Shown here: in pieces, positions 22,206-32,989 of the stretch
Layout: each line of letters opens with the position of its first letter
Numbering within the stretch: the first letter of the stretch is position 1
From: Odontocerum albicorne
Lineage: Eukaryota > Arthropoda > Insecta > Trichoptera > Odontoceridae
Assembly (NCBI GenBank): GCA_949825065.1
Contig: OX463859.1
Location: 15,705,220 to 15,769,219, forward strand
Direction: 5' to 3'
DNA length: 64,000 nt
The notes under the pieces: generated by a model
What the model was told of the DNA's origin: nothing
Seen by the model: the letters and a program-made list of their open reading frames with translations, nothing else
Database searches by the model: none
Program-made: the position numbers and the translations under genes

Positions 22206-22468
22206 GTTTGAAGGGGATCTTCATGAATAATATGGTTCAAGCGGTCCTCATAGAAGCCCACTGGTCGTCCGGAACGCTCCATGTCTTTCAGGTCGAAATT
22301 ACGGTCTTTGAAACGCAAAGACCATCGACGAGCTGTCTTTAACTTCATATCATCTTCTCCGTACACTTCGCAAATATCACGAGCAGCTTTGGCAGTTTTA
22401 TTCCCTCGATTGAATGCGAACAGAAGGAGGTTTCGAAAATGCTCACTTTCGTCTACTTGACATTCCAT
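22206..22468 (-). pseudogene. Partial mariner transposase, right arm (inverted copy)
   Basis: On the minus strand, MECQVDESEHFRNLLLFAF, then AARDICEVYGEDDMKLKTAR, RFKDRNFDLKDMERSGRPVG, then HEDPLQT, without stops. It then runs across the junction into antisense of the spacer. This arm keeps an open HTH-coding frame while the left arm has three stops, so the arms have diverged independently since the inversion. Confidence 0.85.
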
Positions 22469-22734
22469 TTGGAAGGCTTCTAATCAAATAAAATAATATA
22501 TGTAACGTAAAAGCAAACACAATATCTTATAGAACAGAAAATTTTCTTTCGAATGACGTATAACCTTTACCACTTTGTTTTACTTTTGGTGCTCATTTTT
22601 TAATTTGGAAAAAAAACGGACACAACTTATGTTAACACCTAATAAATAACATTTTGCTAACGAACGTATAGGAAATGCTACCTACATGGAAACGCCACAA
22701 CATTACCACATGCTGACTGCTTCCAACTATTTGA

Positions 22735-22785
22735 TTAACTCATTTGGTAACAATACTCCAACGCTTTAGACGTGTATGAGTGTTG
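22735..22785. repeat. Isolated diverged unit of the 53-bp satellite
   Basis: 'catttggtaacaatactcc', then 'aacgctttagacgtgtatga' aligns along its length with the satellite unit (catctggcaacaatactcg, gtacgctagacgtatgtaag). A single copy, about 3.4 kb from the array. Confidence 0.6.
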
Positions 22786-23089
22786 TTGCCGTCCATGTGT
22801 GGTGAGTTACTTGCCTACACCAGTGTTTCTTAACCCTGAGGTTCGATTATTGAGGCCAAAAACAATGTTGTCTCCAGGCTATGCTCTTAAACAAACTTAA
22901 CATAATTCGTTTCGGATATATTTAAGGGTATCATAACAATAAATTGATTGATCGAATAAACATTGTAAGTATTACCACATTTATTTCTATATATTATAGA
23001 CGGCAAAATGCCCATAATGATGTGACGTATCAAGAGGAACTAGATGAGCATCGGAGAATAGCTCGTTGATGATCAAGGACCAGGCCGAC

Positions 23090-23285
23090 GATAATATCCG
23101 TGGCTTAGTTGGTAAGACTCCTGTCTTCTAGCCAGTGAGTTGTGTATTCGATTCCCGTTGAAACCTAGAATTAAAAAAATAGATTCCATCCTGGTTTTCA
23201 CTTCCAATCTTATTTATATGTTTCTGGTTGGTTATTAGATATTACCACATCGCATTACGCTCGCCAGGTAGTACTGTATTCAACA
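23090..23285 (+). mobile_element. tRNA-derived SINE copy
   Basis: 'atccgtggcttagttggtaa' (A-box region), 'gtattcgattcccgttgaaa' (B box), joint, 'atcctggttttcactt', 'tttctggttggttattagat', then 'attacgctcgccagg'. Nearly full length, without a long A tail. Confidence 0.8.
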
Positions 23286-23742
23286 GAAATGTTATACAAT
23301 ATAATGCAATAACGTTAGCAGAAAAGGAGTGATATGTTGGGAATTTGACGTGTAGGACTAAGGATCGCACTGCTTGCAACAGGATTATAGTCCTTTATTT
23401 ATACATAAGGATGTACGAGTAACTTAGAATATAATTTAAACTTTCTATATTTCCTAATGTAATCTCAGGACTTTTTAAGAGCTGTATTCTTGAGGTAGTT
23501 AAATAATTAAAATAACCCATTGTGCGTGACGACACTTATGAGTATTATAGTGCGTGACGATACTATGAGAGGACCTAAGCGTCATATTTAACAGATAAAT
23601 GCATTTTTTCACATCGAAATAATATGTTTAGCTGTCAAAGTTCCGAGATTTCCTATAAGAGTCTCTTGGGGCATTTGGTTATGATGTTGTTATAAGATTT
23701 TTTATCAGTTCACTGGTTCGCAGTAGATTGGAGTGCGGTCAA

Positions 23743-24180
23743 ATTATATGAAATTGAGAAAGAATACAAAACAATCTGACAGTTTGGCGAGTCAAAAAGA
23801 GATTTCTTCAATACCTTAAAACAAAAAAAAGGGCTTCACCTATGGCTTTACTTTGATTGTTTTTGTAACATGTTTAGCATACTTTTCTTAAATATGATAC
23901 TTTATATGAATTACTTATTAGAAAAAAATATATAATATTGATTAAAAAAGATTGATGTGTGACTTAATTATATGGAACAGAAGAAGAATACAAAACAATC
24001 TGATAGTTTAGCGAATCAAAAATAATTTTCTATGATACCTTAATGCCAAAGAAGACTATACAGTTAAACATATAGCTGGGTTCTAATTGTTTTTATATAT
24101 AACATTTTTAACATACTTTTTAATCATTAGAAATAAGATGATACTTTACATAAATTACCTGCAAGAAAATTTTTGTTTCT
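23743..24180. repeat. Diverged direct duplication, about 220-bp period
   Basis: 'gaatacaaaacaatctga.ag' starts at 23764 and again at 23985. Each is followed in order by 'tttggcgagtcaaaaa'-like, '..taccttaa', 'tgattgtttttgta'-like and 'catacttttc' blocks, ending '..aattac.tattagaaaaaa'. No protein frame. An old tandem duplication of unknown origin. Confidence 0.7.
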
Positions 24181-27100
24181 TTAAATTTAGTTACCTCATA
24201 ATATATGAAAATTTCAGTGTTGTATTCACGAGCTTCAACTCCAACACGGAATGATCTTATTGAACGAATTACTCGATGTCGACATTTTTCATATGTATGT
24301 GAATATATTGAGGATTAAATCTCTGAATAGTTTTTTATATACATAACTGAACCTTGTTCATAAAGAAGCACGCTTGTTTATGTTGCTCTTATTTTAAGAG
24401 CTTTATCTTAACTATTTTAATGTTACTTATAATGTGTATTTCATTTGATGTTATTTGATCTCATGTGTATCAACAAAATATTTGATGTAATTTGGTCAAA
24501 CGTATAACATAAAATAAAATTATATACCCCCAAAAAAATAAGGGAGGGTGTATAAGTACTCTTCAATATCCACAGCCGCTACCCCAACCAAACTTAACGG
24601 GGGAAAGGGAATATCCTAAAAATGCTGGCACAAAATATATTAGGGAGAGAAAAATCAAATTTTGTACTACGTGATATATTGGATTTTATTCATGCTATTT
24701 TTGTTACCATAGGCTTATGAATTTTTTTCATAAATATTCCCGTTTAAGATCCATATGTACAAATGTACTTTTTTTAGATTTGTAGGTATTTTGGAGGCCT
24801 GCATATAAAAATGAGGATTATCATTAGAATTTTTCAACAAAACACATTACGTAGACTCATGTGGAAAACTGTTCAATTTAAATAAACATTTTTTCTCCAC
24901 TTATAGTAGAGTGTAAATTGAAATTATTATCCAACTAATCTCATCTTTAAAGAACACTTATGTCATGTGAACATTGTTCTTAAAATCTTATTCAATTAAA
25001 TACAAGAACATTAAAACCTTTTGAGTTTATATGTGACAAAAGTTCATTACAAAACAATTACAATACTAAGATACATGAAATAAATATACATTTATAAATA
25101 TCTTAGAAATTTAAATAGTAATACTGAGAATTTAACAAGAAGAGTGACAATTTTTTTGAAGGTGTATAGCTACACATGAAAAACGTCTACTGAGACATGC
25201 GGTTAAAAAGTATGATTGCTCTACCAATCGGTATTTTCAAAGACATTTTTATATAGTTGTTATAAGAATAAAGTATGAGTGCGTTACCTCTCATAACATA
25301 CAAACCAAGGATACCGAGAAAGCTAAGTTTTTCAGATAACTCCCGAGCAGGCAAAATATGTGAACACTCAATCGCAAGGGTTTTCCAGCGTAGTGTTTTT
25401 TATGAAAGCATTCCCAGTAAAAATAAACCTGGATATACCCAAATATAGTATTCATATTCTCTCTTGCAGAGATATAGTAGAAATCTTTCCTGAACTCTTT
25501 CTAGTATAAGAGATCACGTAACTTCTAATGATGCCCACATTAAAGATCAATATATTACTCCTGATAAGGGAATTATACAATATTCAGAGAACATAGATGT
25601 CCGCAAATAATTTGGTGGTACGGATCACAAATCAAAGCATCTTATTTGTTTTATTATAAATATATTTGATTTGGATATAAAATGAAAGGTGGCTTTGAAA
25701 TACGAGTATAACATCTTATAGTTTTATTATATCTGCCCTAGATAGTTGTTGATCTTTCATAAGAAAACACAGCTAAATGTTCTACTTTTTTTACAAAAGA
25801 AATAATAAAACATTTCAAGAAAGTAAAAAAAAAGTAAATAAAAAATGTTGTTTTCATAAATACTGTATATGTCATTTTGAAGTTTCCTTACATCATCCAC
25901 ATTCTTCATTTTTTAGAAACATTTTCAGATAGTCTGTTAACATAAAAAAGCAGTATCTTCATACTATTTTTATAACGTTTAAAAAAAGGAAATTTTAATG
26001 GCCCCAAGTTCGATCCCTGCGACACACCTGTGTTTACAAGAAATTTATCGAATACAAAAAATTATATGTAACAAATTGTTTCCGATTTAAAAAATAGTAA
26101 GTAAATAATTTTAATGATCGTTGATCAAAGCAAAATTAATTAATTTTTTGCCGGAGTCGATCATCGTTCATTCTCGCGAATGCTTTTGCAAAGTTACTAA
26201 CTTTACTAAGTTAGTCTTTTTACGTTTTGTCATCTATAAATGTACTAAAACAATAAGCAAATGTTCTTAAATTGCTTTCTCACAAGTGTATGACTGAAAT
26301 AACTTTGTTCCTCTATAATAATTAGCAAATCAATTTTGGTATAAATAAAACCATATAGTATCAATTTTAATATTTTTGCAGGAGCACAGAGAACTGTTTC
26401 TGATCTGTAATTTTCAACACATAACCCAAATTGTAAAAGGGTGATATTTTCGAGATTTTCTAAATATCTGGAAAATTTACTGTTCAAGGAACATTGGTAA
26501 AAATAAACGTTAATGGTCTCTAAAAAATTAAAAGCATCCTTTCAATATAACAATCGGAACTAAATCTAGTCTAAGTGCATTCGCGTTTTTTTTATCCACT
26601 GGGTCGCATATATTTCATTTATATTATTGATACAAATCTGGAGCAACCATTTGACGATTGTGGAAAAGCCTCGTTTGCACTCAGACATGGGCGAGTATCC
26701 TCGTACAATGATTGGAAAAAAAAACTCACCAGAGCGTTAGCTACTTCAAGTTGATGAACCATTTGACCATTTCAAGTTATTGAGTAAATTATCTCATCAT
26801 TTCGTTTAGTCAATGCATTTACGAAATGTTTTTGGGTCTTGTTCAATATTATTTCCTATGTTCTGAAAGAACATTGTTAAATCAGAATCTATACGGCGTT
26901 TTATTTCTGCATGGTATCGGTTTTAAATAACGTAATCATTAGGATTTTTTGATGATATCCATTTCTTGTGGTGGTCATTTTCATTTCGTATGTCACGAAT
27001 TATCATATTGTACACCACCTACCAGGTGTCGCGGGTTGCCTTTATGGTAACCACGAATCAAAAATAGTATAAACACAATTGTAGAAATTTTGTACCGCAT

Positions 27101-27300
27101 CATTTTCGACCATTTTATCATGAATTATAAAGTTTTTAAAATCACCTTGATAAAATTTCTACTGCTAATATTCAGAACTAACTATCTGCATAAACTCAAT
27201 CTTTAAATACAATGCTGAATTATACGCTTCCTCTGAATTAAAGGGTGTATTCTTTTGGCTTATAAGAATTGAAATATTATTATATGTCAGGTCTTATGAT
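24181..27300. other. About 3 kb without recognisable features
   Basis: Uniformly A+T-rich on both strands. A short imperfect hairpin lies near 24520-24555 ('tatacccccaaa' against 'gggagggtgtata'). The 80-codon minus-strand frame at 26245-26487 shows no domain or codon bias. No element family of this window is recognised. Confidence 0.45.
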
Positions 27301-27545
27301 CTATTCATCCATCCTGTTGTGTAACTCATGACTGAGCATCGTAATTCCCATGATGGCTGACTTCTGACGATTCCTCGCCCTCCATTCCTGCACTCTGCGG
27401 TTTGAAGGGCAGTTGTTAAGGCTGTCCAGTTGCATCTCTATCTTGGTCAGCCCAACGTATTGAGATATTTCCTCTTGTGCGTCGTCTTTCCCCATTTCCA
27501 ATAAACACAAACGTCTCCAAACTGTCTCCATGGCCACGAGCAATG
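27301..27545 (-). CDS. Unidentified coding-like frame (hypothetical)
   Basis: From ATG at about 27534 the minus strand reads METVWRRLCLLEMGKDDAQE, then EISQYVGLTKIEMQLD and ends HELHNRMDE, TAG. G+C is near 50% against roughly 30% in the flanks and codon usage looks real. It is about 78 residues, probably helical and rather charged. I recognise no family. It abuts a LINE-A fragment, so it may be the last exon of a host gene, or part of an unfamiliar element. No poly(A) signal is obvious just downstream. Confidence 0.35.
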
Positions 27546-27589
27546 CACCCAACGAATTGGAGGACTTGTCGAAAGAGAACCACACTCTC

Positions 27590-27800
27590 CTAACACGACA
27601 TACACCTTTCGCCTCTTCTACAACTTTTCATACGATTTCTCTGACTTTTTACATTTCCTTCTTTCAAAATATCATTCTCTTGATCCAATTACTCTTTCCT
27701 TGGTCTTTCTCTCTCACGTCTGCTAGTCACATTTTTACAGTATATTTGTTATGTTTGTCATTCTTTATTCATCCGTTTTAAATACCAAATCCATCTCAAA
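27590..27800 (-). mobile_element. LINE-A fragment, reverse orientation
   Basis: 'ctcttctacaacttttcat', 'acgatttctctgacttttta' and 'tctttattcatccgtttta' are antisense LINE-A C-terminus landmarks seen in at least eight other places. The reversed tail has been replaced by the unidentified frame at 27301. Confidence 0.6.
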
Positions 27801-28249
27801 ATGCGTTTTTCATCTTACCTAATACGAAGATTTACGTTTATATTTAACCCTTATCACTTCACTGTGTATTTTGTCATACATTGTCACCCCATCACAGAAG
27901 CTGCACTTCTACAAAATTTATTTAGCTCAGTTTAGTATTTTCCCACGTCTTCGTATTATTTCAATATATCTAAGTTGGTACTATGTTATTGTTGTGCACT
28001 TTCATCTGAAAAGATTTTGGTGTTGATCGGTTCGAAGTAAAACAGTAATGGTGTATATGTAAATTAATGCGACAAACTTCAAATTCATTCAAATTACGAC
28101 TTAGTTATACGGTATAAAAAATCATAACCATAAAGATTTCTTATAAAATTTCATCAAATGAGTCGATTTTTATATTTTCTGACAATTCGTTACCATCAAA
28201 TGTTTCCTAAAAAAAAGAGAGTGAAAAATAAATTTATGGATTACTGTCG

Positions 28250-28470
28250 ATTTTGGTTCGTTAGTTTCAAATTGAAATCGCATGGGTTCGGTCTCAGGGG
28301 GTTGAGTGTTTTCATGGTTTGAGCGGGCAAGGGTTTGGAGCTTTCGAAAAATCTAGAGTTCGCCAAGACGGGGAGCCGGAAGCGGATTATTCTTTTGAAG
28401 GACGTCTGGAAGGGTAAAGAGTTTCGACTGACATGCAAGGATTGTTGTATTACATTTTTGTTTTTTATAG
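28250..28470 (+). other. Coding-like island, unidentified
   Basis: Higher G+C than flanks. One plus-strand frame, after a TGA, reads GKGLELSKNLEFAKTGSRK, then RIILLKDVWKGKEFRLTC. A 'ggaagggtaaagag' donor-like site lies inside. It may be a decayed exon or transposon ORF1 relic; no family is recognised. Confidence 0.3.
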
Positions 28471-28539
28471 CAAAACTTACGAGCTAATTGCCATGTGGCA
28501 ATAATAATGATTGCTACTAATTGCTATGTGGCAACAATA

Positions 28540-28625
28540 AAATGACAATTTATATAGCGCCGTTAAGAGAGTCGACTCTCCTTAACGGCGCTCTAACTTT
28601 AGATTCAAACCTACTATTATTGACA
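28540..28625 (-). mobile_element. CR1-like LINE 3' tail
   Basis: 'tttatatagcgccgttaaga', 'ctctccttaacggcgctcta', then 'ttcaaacctactattattg'. The first two blocks are inverted relative to each other and could fold (core 'cgccgttaaga'/'ccttaacggcg'). Confidence 0.65.
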
Positions 28626-28639
28626 GAAAAAAGTATAAC

Positions 28640-28760
28640 ATACATACATACTATCACGCCGCTTTCCTGTTGGGTAGACAGAGATAACTTTCCGTCTAAG
28701 TTTCACTCCCATACATCAAATCTGGTACTAGAATACTTTTGTGGACTATCTTGGCAGATT
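28640..28760 (-). mobile_element. LINE-A 3' tail, reverse orientation
   Basis: 'catacatacatactatcacg', 'ccgctttcctgttgggtag' and 'actcccatacatcaaat' are the reversed LINE-A 3' tail and a short part of the upstream region. It sits directly left of foldback mariner copy 2. Confidence 0.6.
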
Positions 28761-28786
28761 TTGAAACTGTCTGGTTCGAGTATATA

Positions 28787-29503
28787 TTGGGTGTTAACAT
28801 AAGTTGTGTCCGTTTTTTTCCAAATTTAAAAATGAGCACCAAAAGTAAAACAAAAGGGTAAAAGTTATACGTCACATGAAAGAATTTTCTGCTCTATAAT
28901 ATATTGTGTTTGCTTTTACGTTACATATATTATTTGATTTGATTACAAGCCTTCAAAATGGAATGTTAAGTAGACGAAAGTGAGCATTTTCAACACCTGC
29001 TGTTCGCGTTCATTCGAGGGAATAAAGCTGCTAAAGCTGCTTACGATATTTGCGAATTGTACGGTGAAGATTCTATGAATGAAAGGACAGCTCGTCGATG
29101 TTTTTTGCGTTTCAAAGACGGTAATTTCGACCTGAAAGACATGGAGCGATCCGGACGACCAGGGGACTTCGATGAACACCGCTTAAACCATATTATTTAT
29201 GAAGATCCCCTTCAAACCACCGTAGAATTGGCTGAGCAGATGAATTGTATTCACATGACTGTATACCGCCATCTTAAATCAATGGGAAAAGTCCAGAAGT
29301 TCGGCGCTTGGGTTCCACATGTTTTGAGTGAAAACAACAAAAATCAACGTTCGACAATTTCTGCTGGTTTGCTCGCGCGTCATCGAGCTACGTATGGCCA
29401 CAAACAAGCAAAGGTTCCTTTACCGCATCATTACTGATGATGAAAAATGGTTTGAAAATGGTGATGAAAAATGTTTAAAGGGGATCTTCATGAATAATAT
29501 GGT
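28787..29503 (+). mobile_element. Foldback mariner derivative, copy 2, 3'-truncated
   Basis: TA at 28785-28786, then 'ttgggtgttaacataagt', the best-preserved terminus of this family. It keeps the left arm, spacer and the first 30 or so bases of the inverted right arm ('gggatcttcatgaataata', 29481 on), then breaks off at 29503. Coding: GNKAAKAAYDICELYGEDSM, RRCFLRFKDGNFDLKDMERS, GRPGDF, VELAEQMNCIHMTVYRHLKS, then a frameshift after 'aaacaagc' and IITDDEKWF. Because it shares copy 1's unusual inversion junction, it descends from an already palindromic element. Confidence 0.88.
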
Positions 29504-30230
29504 CTTCTCAAACATCTCGTTCCTTTTTTACTACTTGTAAATTGGTAGTAAAAAGTAGATTTACATTAATTTTTTTATTACAAATATTGAAATATCTTTT
29601 TCCTGTCATTTTTTTAAAAACAAAAGTTTAAACATACATTTTCGTATTTTTTTAATAAACAATATACAAAGAAAGTTTTTTTTACTTAATCATATCTTTA
29701 GTTTTAGCGTTAACACTGGAAATTAATGTTTATTTAAAAAGTTTATTTAGAGTCAGTTCGGAGTATCCCTGAAGGTGAGTCGCATATGACTTGAAACTAG
29801 TTGAGTTGAGTATACATTTTTAAGTGGATAAATGAGTGGATCAATTTTTTTTTCTTGATAAAAAATATATATTAACATATCAATTATATCGGCCCAGTTC
29901 AATATATTAGAATGGGCAAATGTAAAATAAGGGTTACAAAATACACAAACTTCATATTATTTTGCACCCGAGTGTGTTGCAAAGCTTTTGATTCGCTCAA
30001 AGCTTTGGATTTCGCCGGCAACGGTATTCTGGGTATTTACTTGTGAGCAAACACCCTCAATATTCTAATTTCCAACCTAAAGGTTGTCGAGTTTTGGATA
30101 CAATAAAAAAATATTTAATTTAAAAATCATCAAATTGTTTTTCATAAAATTTATACAAAAATACGAGTACTTAAAATAAAATTGTGAGAGAAAAAACTTA
30201 AAAAAATGTGAAAATTTGCGAAAATATATT
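29504..30230. other. No gene recognised
   Basis: A+T-rich DNA with long T and A runs. If the candidate exon at 30231-30361 is real, this would hold its 3' UTR, but no clear AATAAA was seen on the minus strand close to its stop. Confidence 0.4.
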
Positions 30231-30361
30231 CTATTTCATCATTTGACGCAGTTTCGCAATATCCGCATTGGAGTCCATCCGCAACTGATAACAATTTTTC
30301 AGGGCAGCCAACCACCCTTCATGAACGGAAGTCATCGAATTTAGCTGCAAACAGTAGCGGA
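30231..30361 (-). CDS. Candidate terminal exon, unidentified
   Basis: The minus strand reads RYCLQLNSMTSVHEGWLAAL, then KNCYQLRMDSNADIAKLRQM, MK and TAG. It looks like a genuine amphipathic helical C-terminus, with higher G+C than surrounding DNA. An acceptor-like 'atccgcag' precedes it; a stronger polypyrimidine-CAG at 30401-30403 lies 40 bases upstream, but from there this frame meets a TAG, while another frame reads LHPVEDIRSPLLFAAKFDDF. So it is either an exon with the nearer acceptor or a frameshifted relic. Confidence 0.3.
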
Positions 30362-30629
30362 CTGCGGATATCCTCTACCGGATGTAATACTAGTGATAGA
30401 CTGAAAAAAAAATTAGGGGGATGAATTTTTTCACGAAAATGTATTTGTATGAAAAGCTTTTCGGGAATGATTTTAGACACGAGTCGATATAAGGGTGGCT
30501 TTCATTTTATACATTTGAATAAGGATACCTAGATACTCATCCATTTTTGCTAAAAACGAAATTTGAAAACTTTTCACTTTTTGAGTTTTTTCTAATTTAA
30601 TTTTTTTTTGACAAATAGTTTTTTTTAAA

Positions 30630-31090
30630 CCTTGTTCCTTGCAGGGTAGGCAGAGGGAACATAATATATTCACACTTAATATCTAAACACACAACTGAAG
30701 CATCCTGCACTTTCCATAGATCGTCATACCCAATCTTCTATTATTCGTACTTTTCACTCGACCTTCTTTTAAAATCTTGTTCAACTGATCTAGTCACATT
30801 TTTCTCGATCTTTTTTCATGAATACCCATTTTTTACTCGTATACGCTACTAGTCATTCTTTACTCATTCATTCTCTCCAAATGTCTATCTTAATATTCTG
30901 TTCTTCATCTAACTCAAAACATCTACTTATATTTATATTTTATCTATAAATTTCACTTAAAGGATTTCACTTAGGTGCATTAATTTTGTATGTCTTTATG
31001 TCGTCTACTTTCATACATTGTTCCTTCTCAATTTTATCTTAGTGCACGCGTCTTAACTTTATTTAAACTTCATTCCCATACTTGAAAGTG
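30630..31090 (-). mobile_element. LINE-A fragment, reverse orientation
   Basis: Reversed tail 'cttgttccttgcagggtag' and 'gcagagggaac', then antisense landmarks ('catcctgcactttccatag', 'attctttactcattcattc') out to about 31090. This copy is longer than most but riddled with stops. Confidence 0.65.
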
Positions 31091-31286
31091 ACCACGAACA
31101 CTCTTTTATTAATAAAATGTTTTTTTTTTCTATTTTTTGTTACAATTACGATAAAAATAATTACATACCTTAATTATATGAAAATTGTCTCTCATTAAAA
31201 AGTAAAGTTTTAGTCGGCAAATTTTATTCGTTTGCAATTTAAGTTTTCTCAACTCGCGAGGGATACAATTTTCATCCCTTGGTAAG

Positions 31287-31433
31287 CTAATGAAACAGCA
31301 TTGGAATCGTACAAATGTTGGTAATGCAGTTGTATGTTTCTCGTCGTAGTTCGGCTGCATCTTGCATTCCGAAATGTATGGCCAAGTGCCGGAAAGCACC
31401 TGACAGCAAGGGGTTTTCATGGGAAACCTCCAG
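31287..31433 (-). CDS. Candidate exon, unidentified
   Basis: After an acceptor-like 'aatatcaaacag', the minus strand reads LEVSHENPLLSGAFRHLAIH, FGMQDAAELRRETYNCITN, then ICTIPMLFH and TAG. G+C is clearly above background and the composition is protein-like. A possible donor (T|GTACGA) at about 31313 would leave a phase that fits the candidate exon at 30231-30361. Both lie on the same strand, about 1 kb apart, separated by a LINE-A copy, as expected of an intron. No family recognised. Confidence 0.35.
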   Translation of the reverse strand: MEVSHENPLLSGAFRHLAIHFGMQDAAELRRETYNCITNICTIPMLFH

Positions 31434-31644
31434 CTGTTTGATATTTTTTAAATTTTATTAATATGAAAAATCTAATGTTTTTTTGGTTATTCGTTCGTTT
31501 AATAATTGTTATTTATGAGTGTCTAGTTGCTGACAAAACGTAATTTTGTCTCTTTTTTTAACAAAAATCTCATTAAATATCTAATACTCGTATATTGTAT
31601 ATCCTGTCAGACTTATTATCATATGGAAATCTTTTACAATAAGA

Positions 31645-31740
31645 TAATATCAATTTATAAAGCGCCATTAAGAGAGCTTAATCTCTTCTAGGGTGCTTTA
31701 ACTCGGGTCACGAACCCACTATTATTGACAGATTTTAAAT
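31645..31740 (-). mobile_element. CR1-like LINE 3' tail
   Basis: 'tttataaagcgccattaaga', 'tctcttctagggtgctttaa' and 'cgaacccactattattgac'. A second, poorer copy lies at 31880-31940 ('tatatatcgctgttaaggg', 'gactctcctcaaaggcc'). Confidence 0.6.
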
Positions 31741-31879
31741 ATTACAAAATAAATATACATATAAGTCGAGTGTAAAGATATGAAGGTAGTGGCTGCGGCC
31801 ATTATTTAAAGTATTTTTACGCATCTGCGTGTGTATATTAATTGATGTTAAACGTAAAGGTGATCTTATTCACAATAAA

Positions 31880-31940
31880 ATAATTTATATATCGCTGTTA
31901 AGGGATGAGACTCTCCTCAAAGGCCTTTTAACTCAGTAAG
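31880..31940 (-). mobile_element. CR1-like LINE 3' tail, decayed copy
   Basis: 'aatttatatatcgctgttaa' followed by 'actctcctcaaaggcctttt' and 'aactcag' matches the tail family with more substitutions. Confidence 0.5.
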
Positions 31941-32204
31941 TGAACATAATTTAAGGATTAACAATATTTTTCCATTTGTTTAACCCTTCCATACAAATAC
32001 GTTAAATTTGTTACCTGCTTTGGTTTCAAATTATTATTGGTACTCATGACCGTGTGACGTAGTGTATAAAAACAATATTTGTGAAAAACGAATGCACCTT
32101 AAAATGTAAGATAAATCTAATGGAAAAGTGAGCTAACGATGGGAATTATATGGGAGTTAAGAAAGGGAATATTTACAGGTTAATAATACTTCTTTAGTTG
32201 TTTC

Positions 32205-32345
32205 TTAAAAAAATCAAAGAATGAAAGACTTTAAGATGGTTTGGATACGTAGAAGGAATGAATGAAGAAAGACTAACAAAATTAATATGCAGTGCTAATT
32301 TAAGTGGAAGGCGTGGTAGACGAAGTCAGTAAATGTGGACCGGTA
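32205..32345 (+). mobile_element. LINE-A fragment
   Basis: Codons for RLRWFGYVEGMNEERLTK-like sequence ('agatggtttggatacgtag'), then 'atatgcagtgctaatttaag' and 'gcgtggtagacgaag' (GRRGRRS). Very short; both ends lost. Confidence 0.6.
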
Positions 32346-32989
32346 AGTGAATATTCAACACCGGAGCTGTACCAGCTGCTTTTTAATGTTTGTTTATAAA
32401 CTTAATACAAATTCTTACTACATATAAACTCATTTACAAAAAGACAAAAAATTAAATTATTGTAAATTCATAATTGATATTTTTGATGAATTCTTTATTG
32501 GTATTGATAATAAACTCTTGATTTATGTTGTCAATATATTAGTTTTTAATATTTTTAATAAATATATTTATTATTCACATTATAAATACAATTGTTATTG
32601 ATATTGTTAATATATTCGCGTTTAAAAATTATTTATGAGTAAACGGTACAATGTGCTTTATAACAAAAACAAAAAGAGCCAGTAGTGAGTGCTCAAAACA
32701 TTAAGTTTGACAGAATATATAAAAATAATATTTTTTTTACCCAATTACAACAAATATATTTAGAATGAAACAAGTATCAAATCGTAAAATTACACGTTAC
32801 CAACACAATACTGGGCCGCCCATAGACGCACAGCCCGCACTACGCAAAAATACAAACACATTAGACAAATCATTGAAAAGCAAATCAAAAAAAAAAATAC
32901 AAATTTATTCTAAAAACAAAAACATTCTTAAAATATTTATTTGTTTTTCATGACAATTGTATAGAAAAATGCATGACAATTATATGAAA

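Larger units (their letters stand above)
21518..22642. mobile_element. Palindromic (foldback) mariner derivative, copy 1
   Basis: TA at 21516-21517 and 22643-22644 flanks a 1,125-bp element whose halves are inverted copies of one mariner 5' region. The left arm 21518-21954 and right arm 22206-22642 are each 437 bp and collinear: the ATG at 21692 mirrors one at 22468 exactly. The 251-bp spacer holds the next part of the transposase up to GDEKWF. Ends read inward '(t)t(a/c)gggtg.taa.ataag'. The catalytic C-terminal half of a normal mariner is absent. It is non-autonomous, but with two usable terminal repeats it could be mobilised by a related transposase. Confidence 0.9.
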
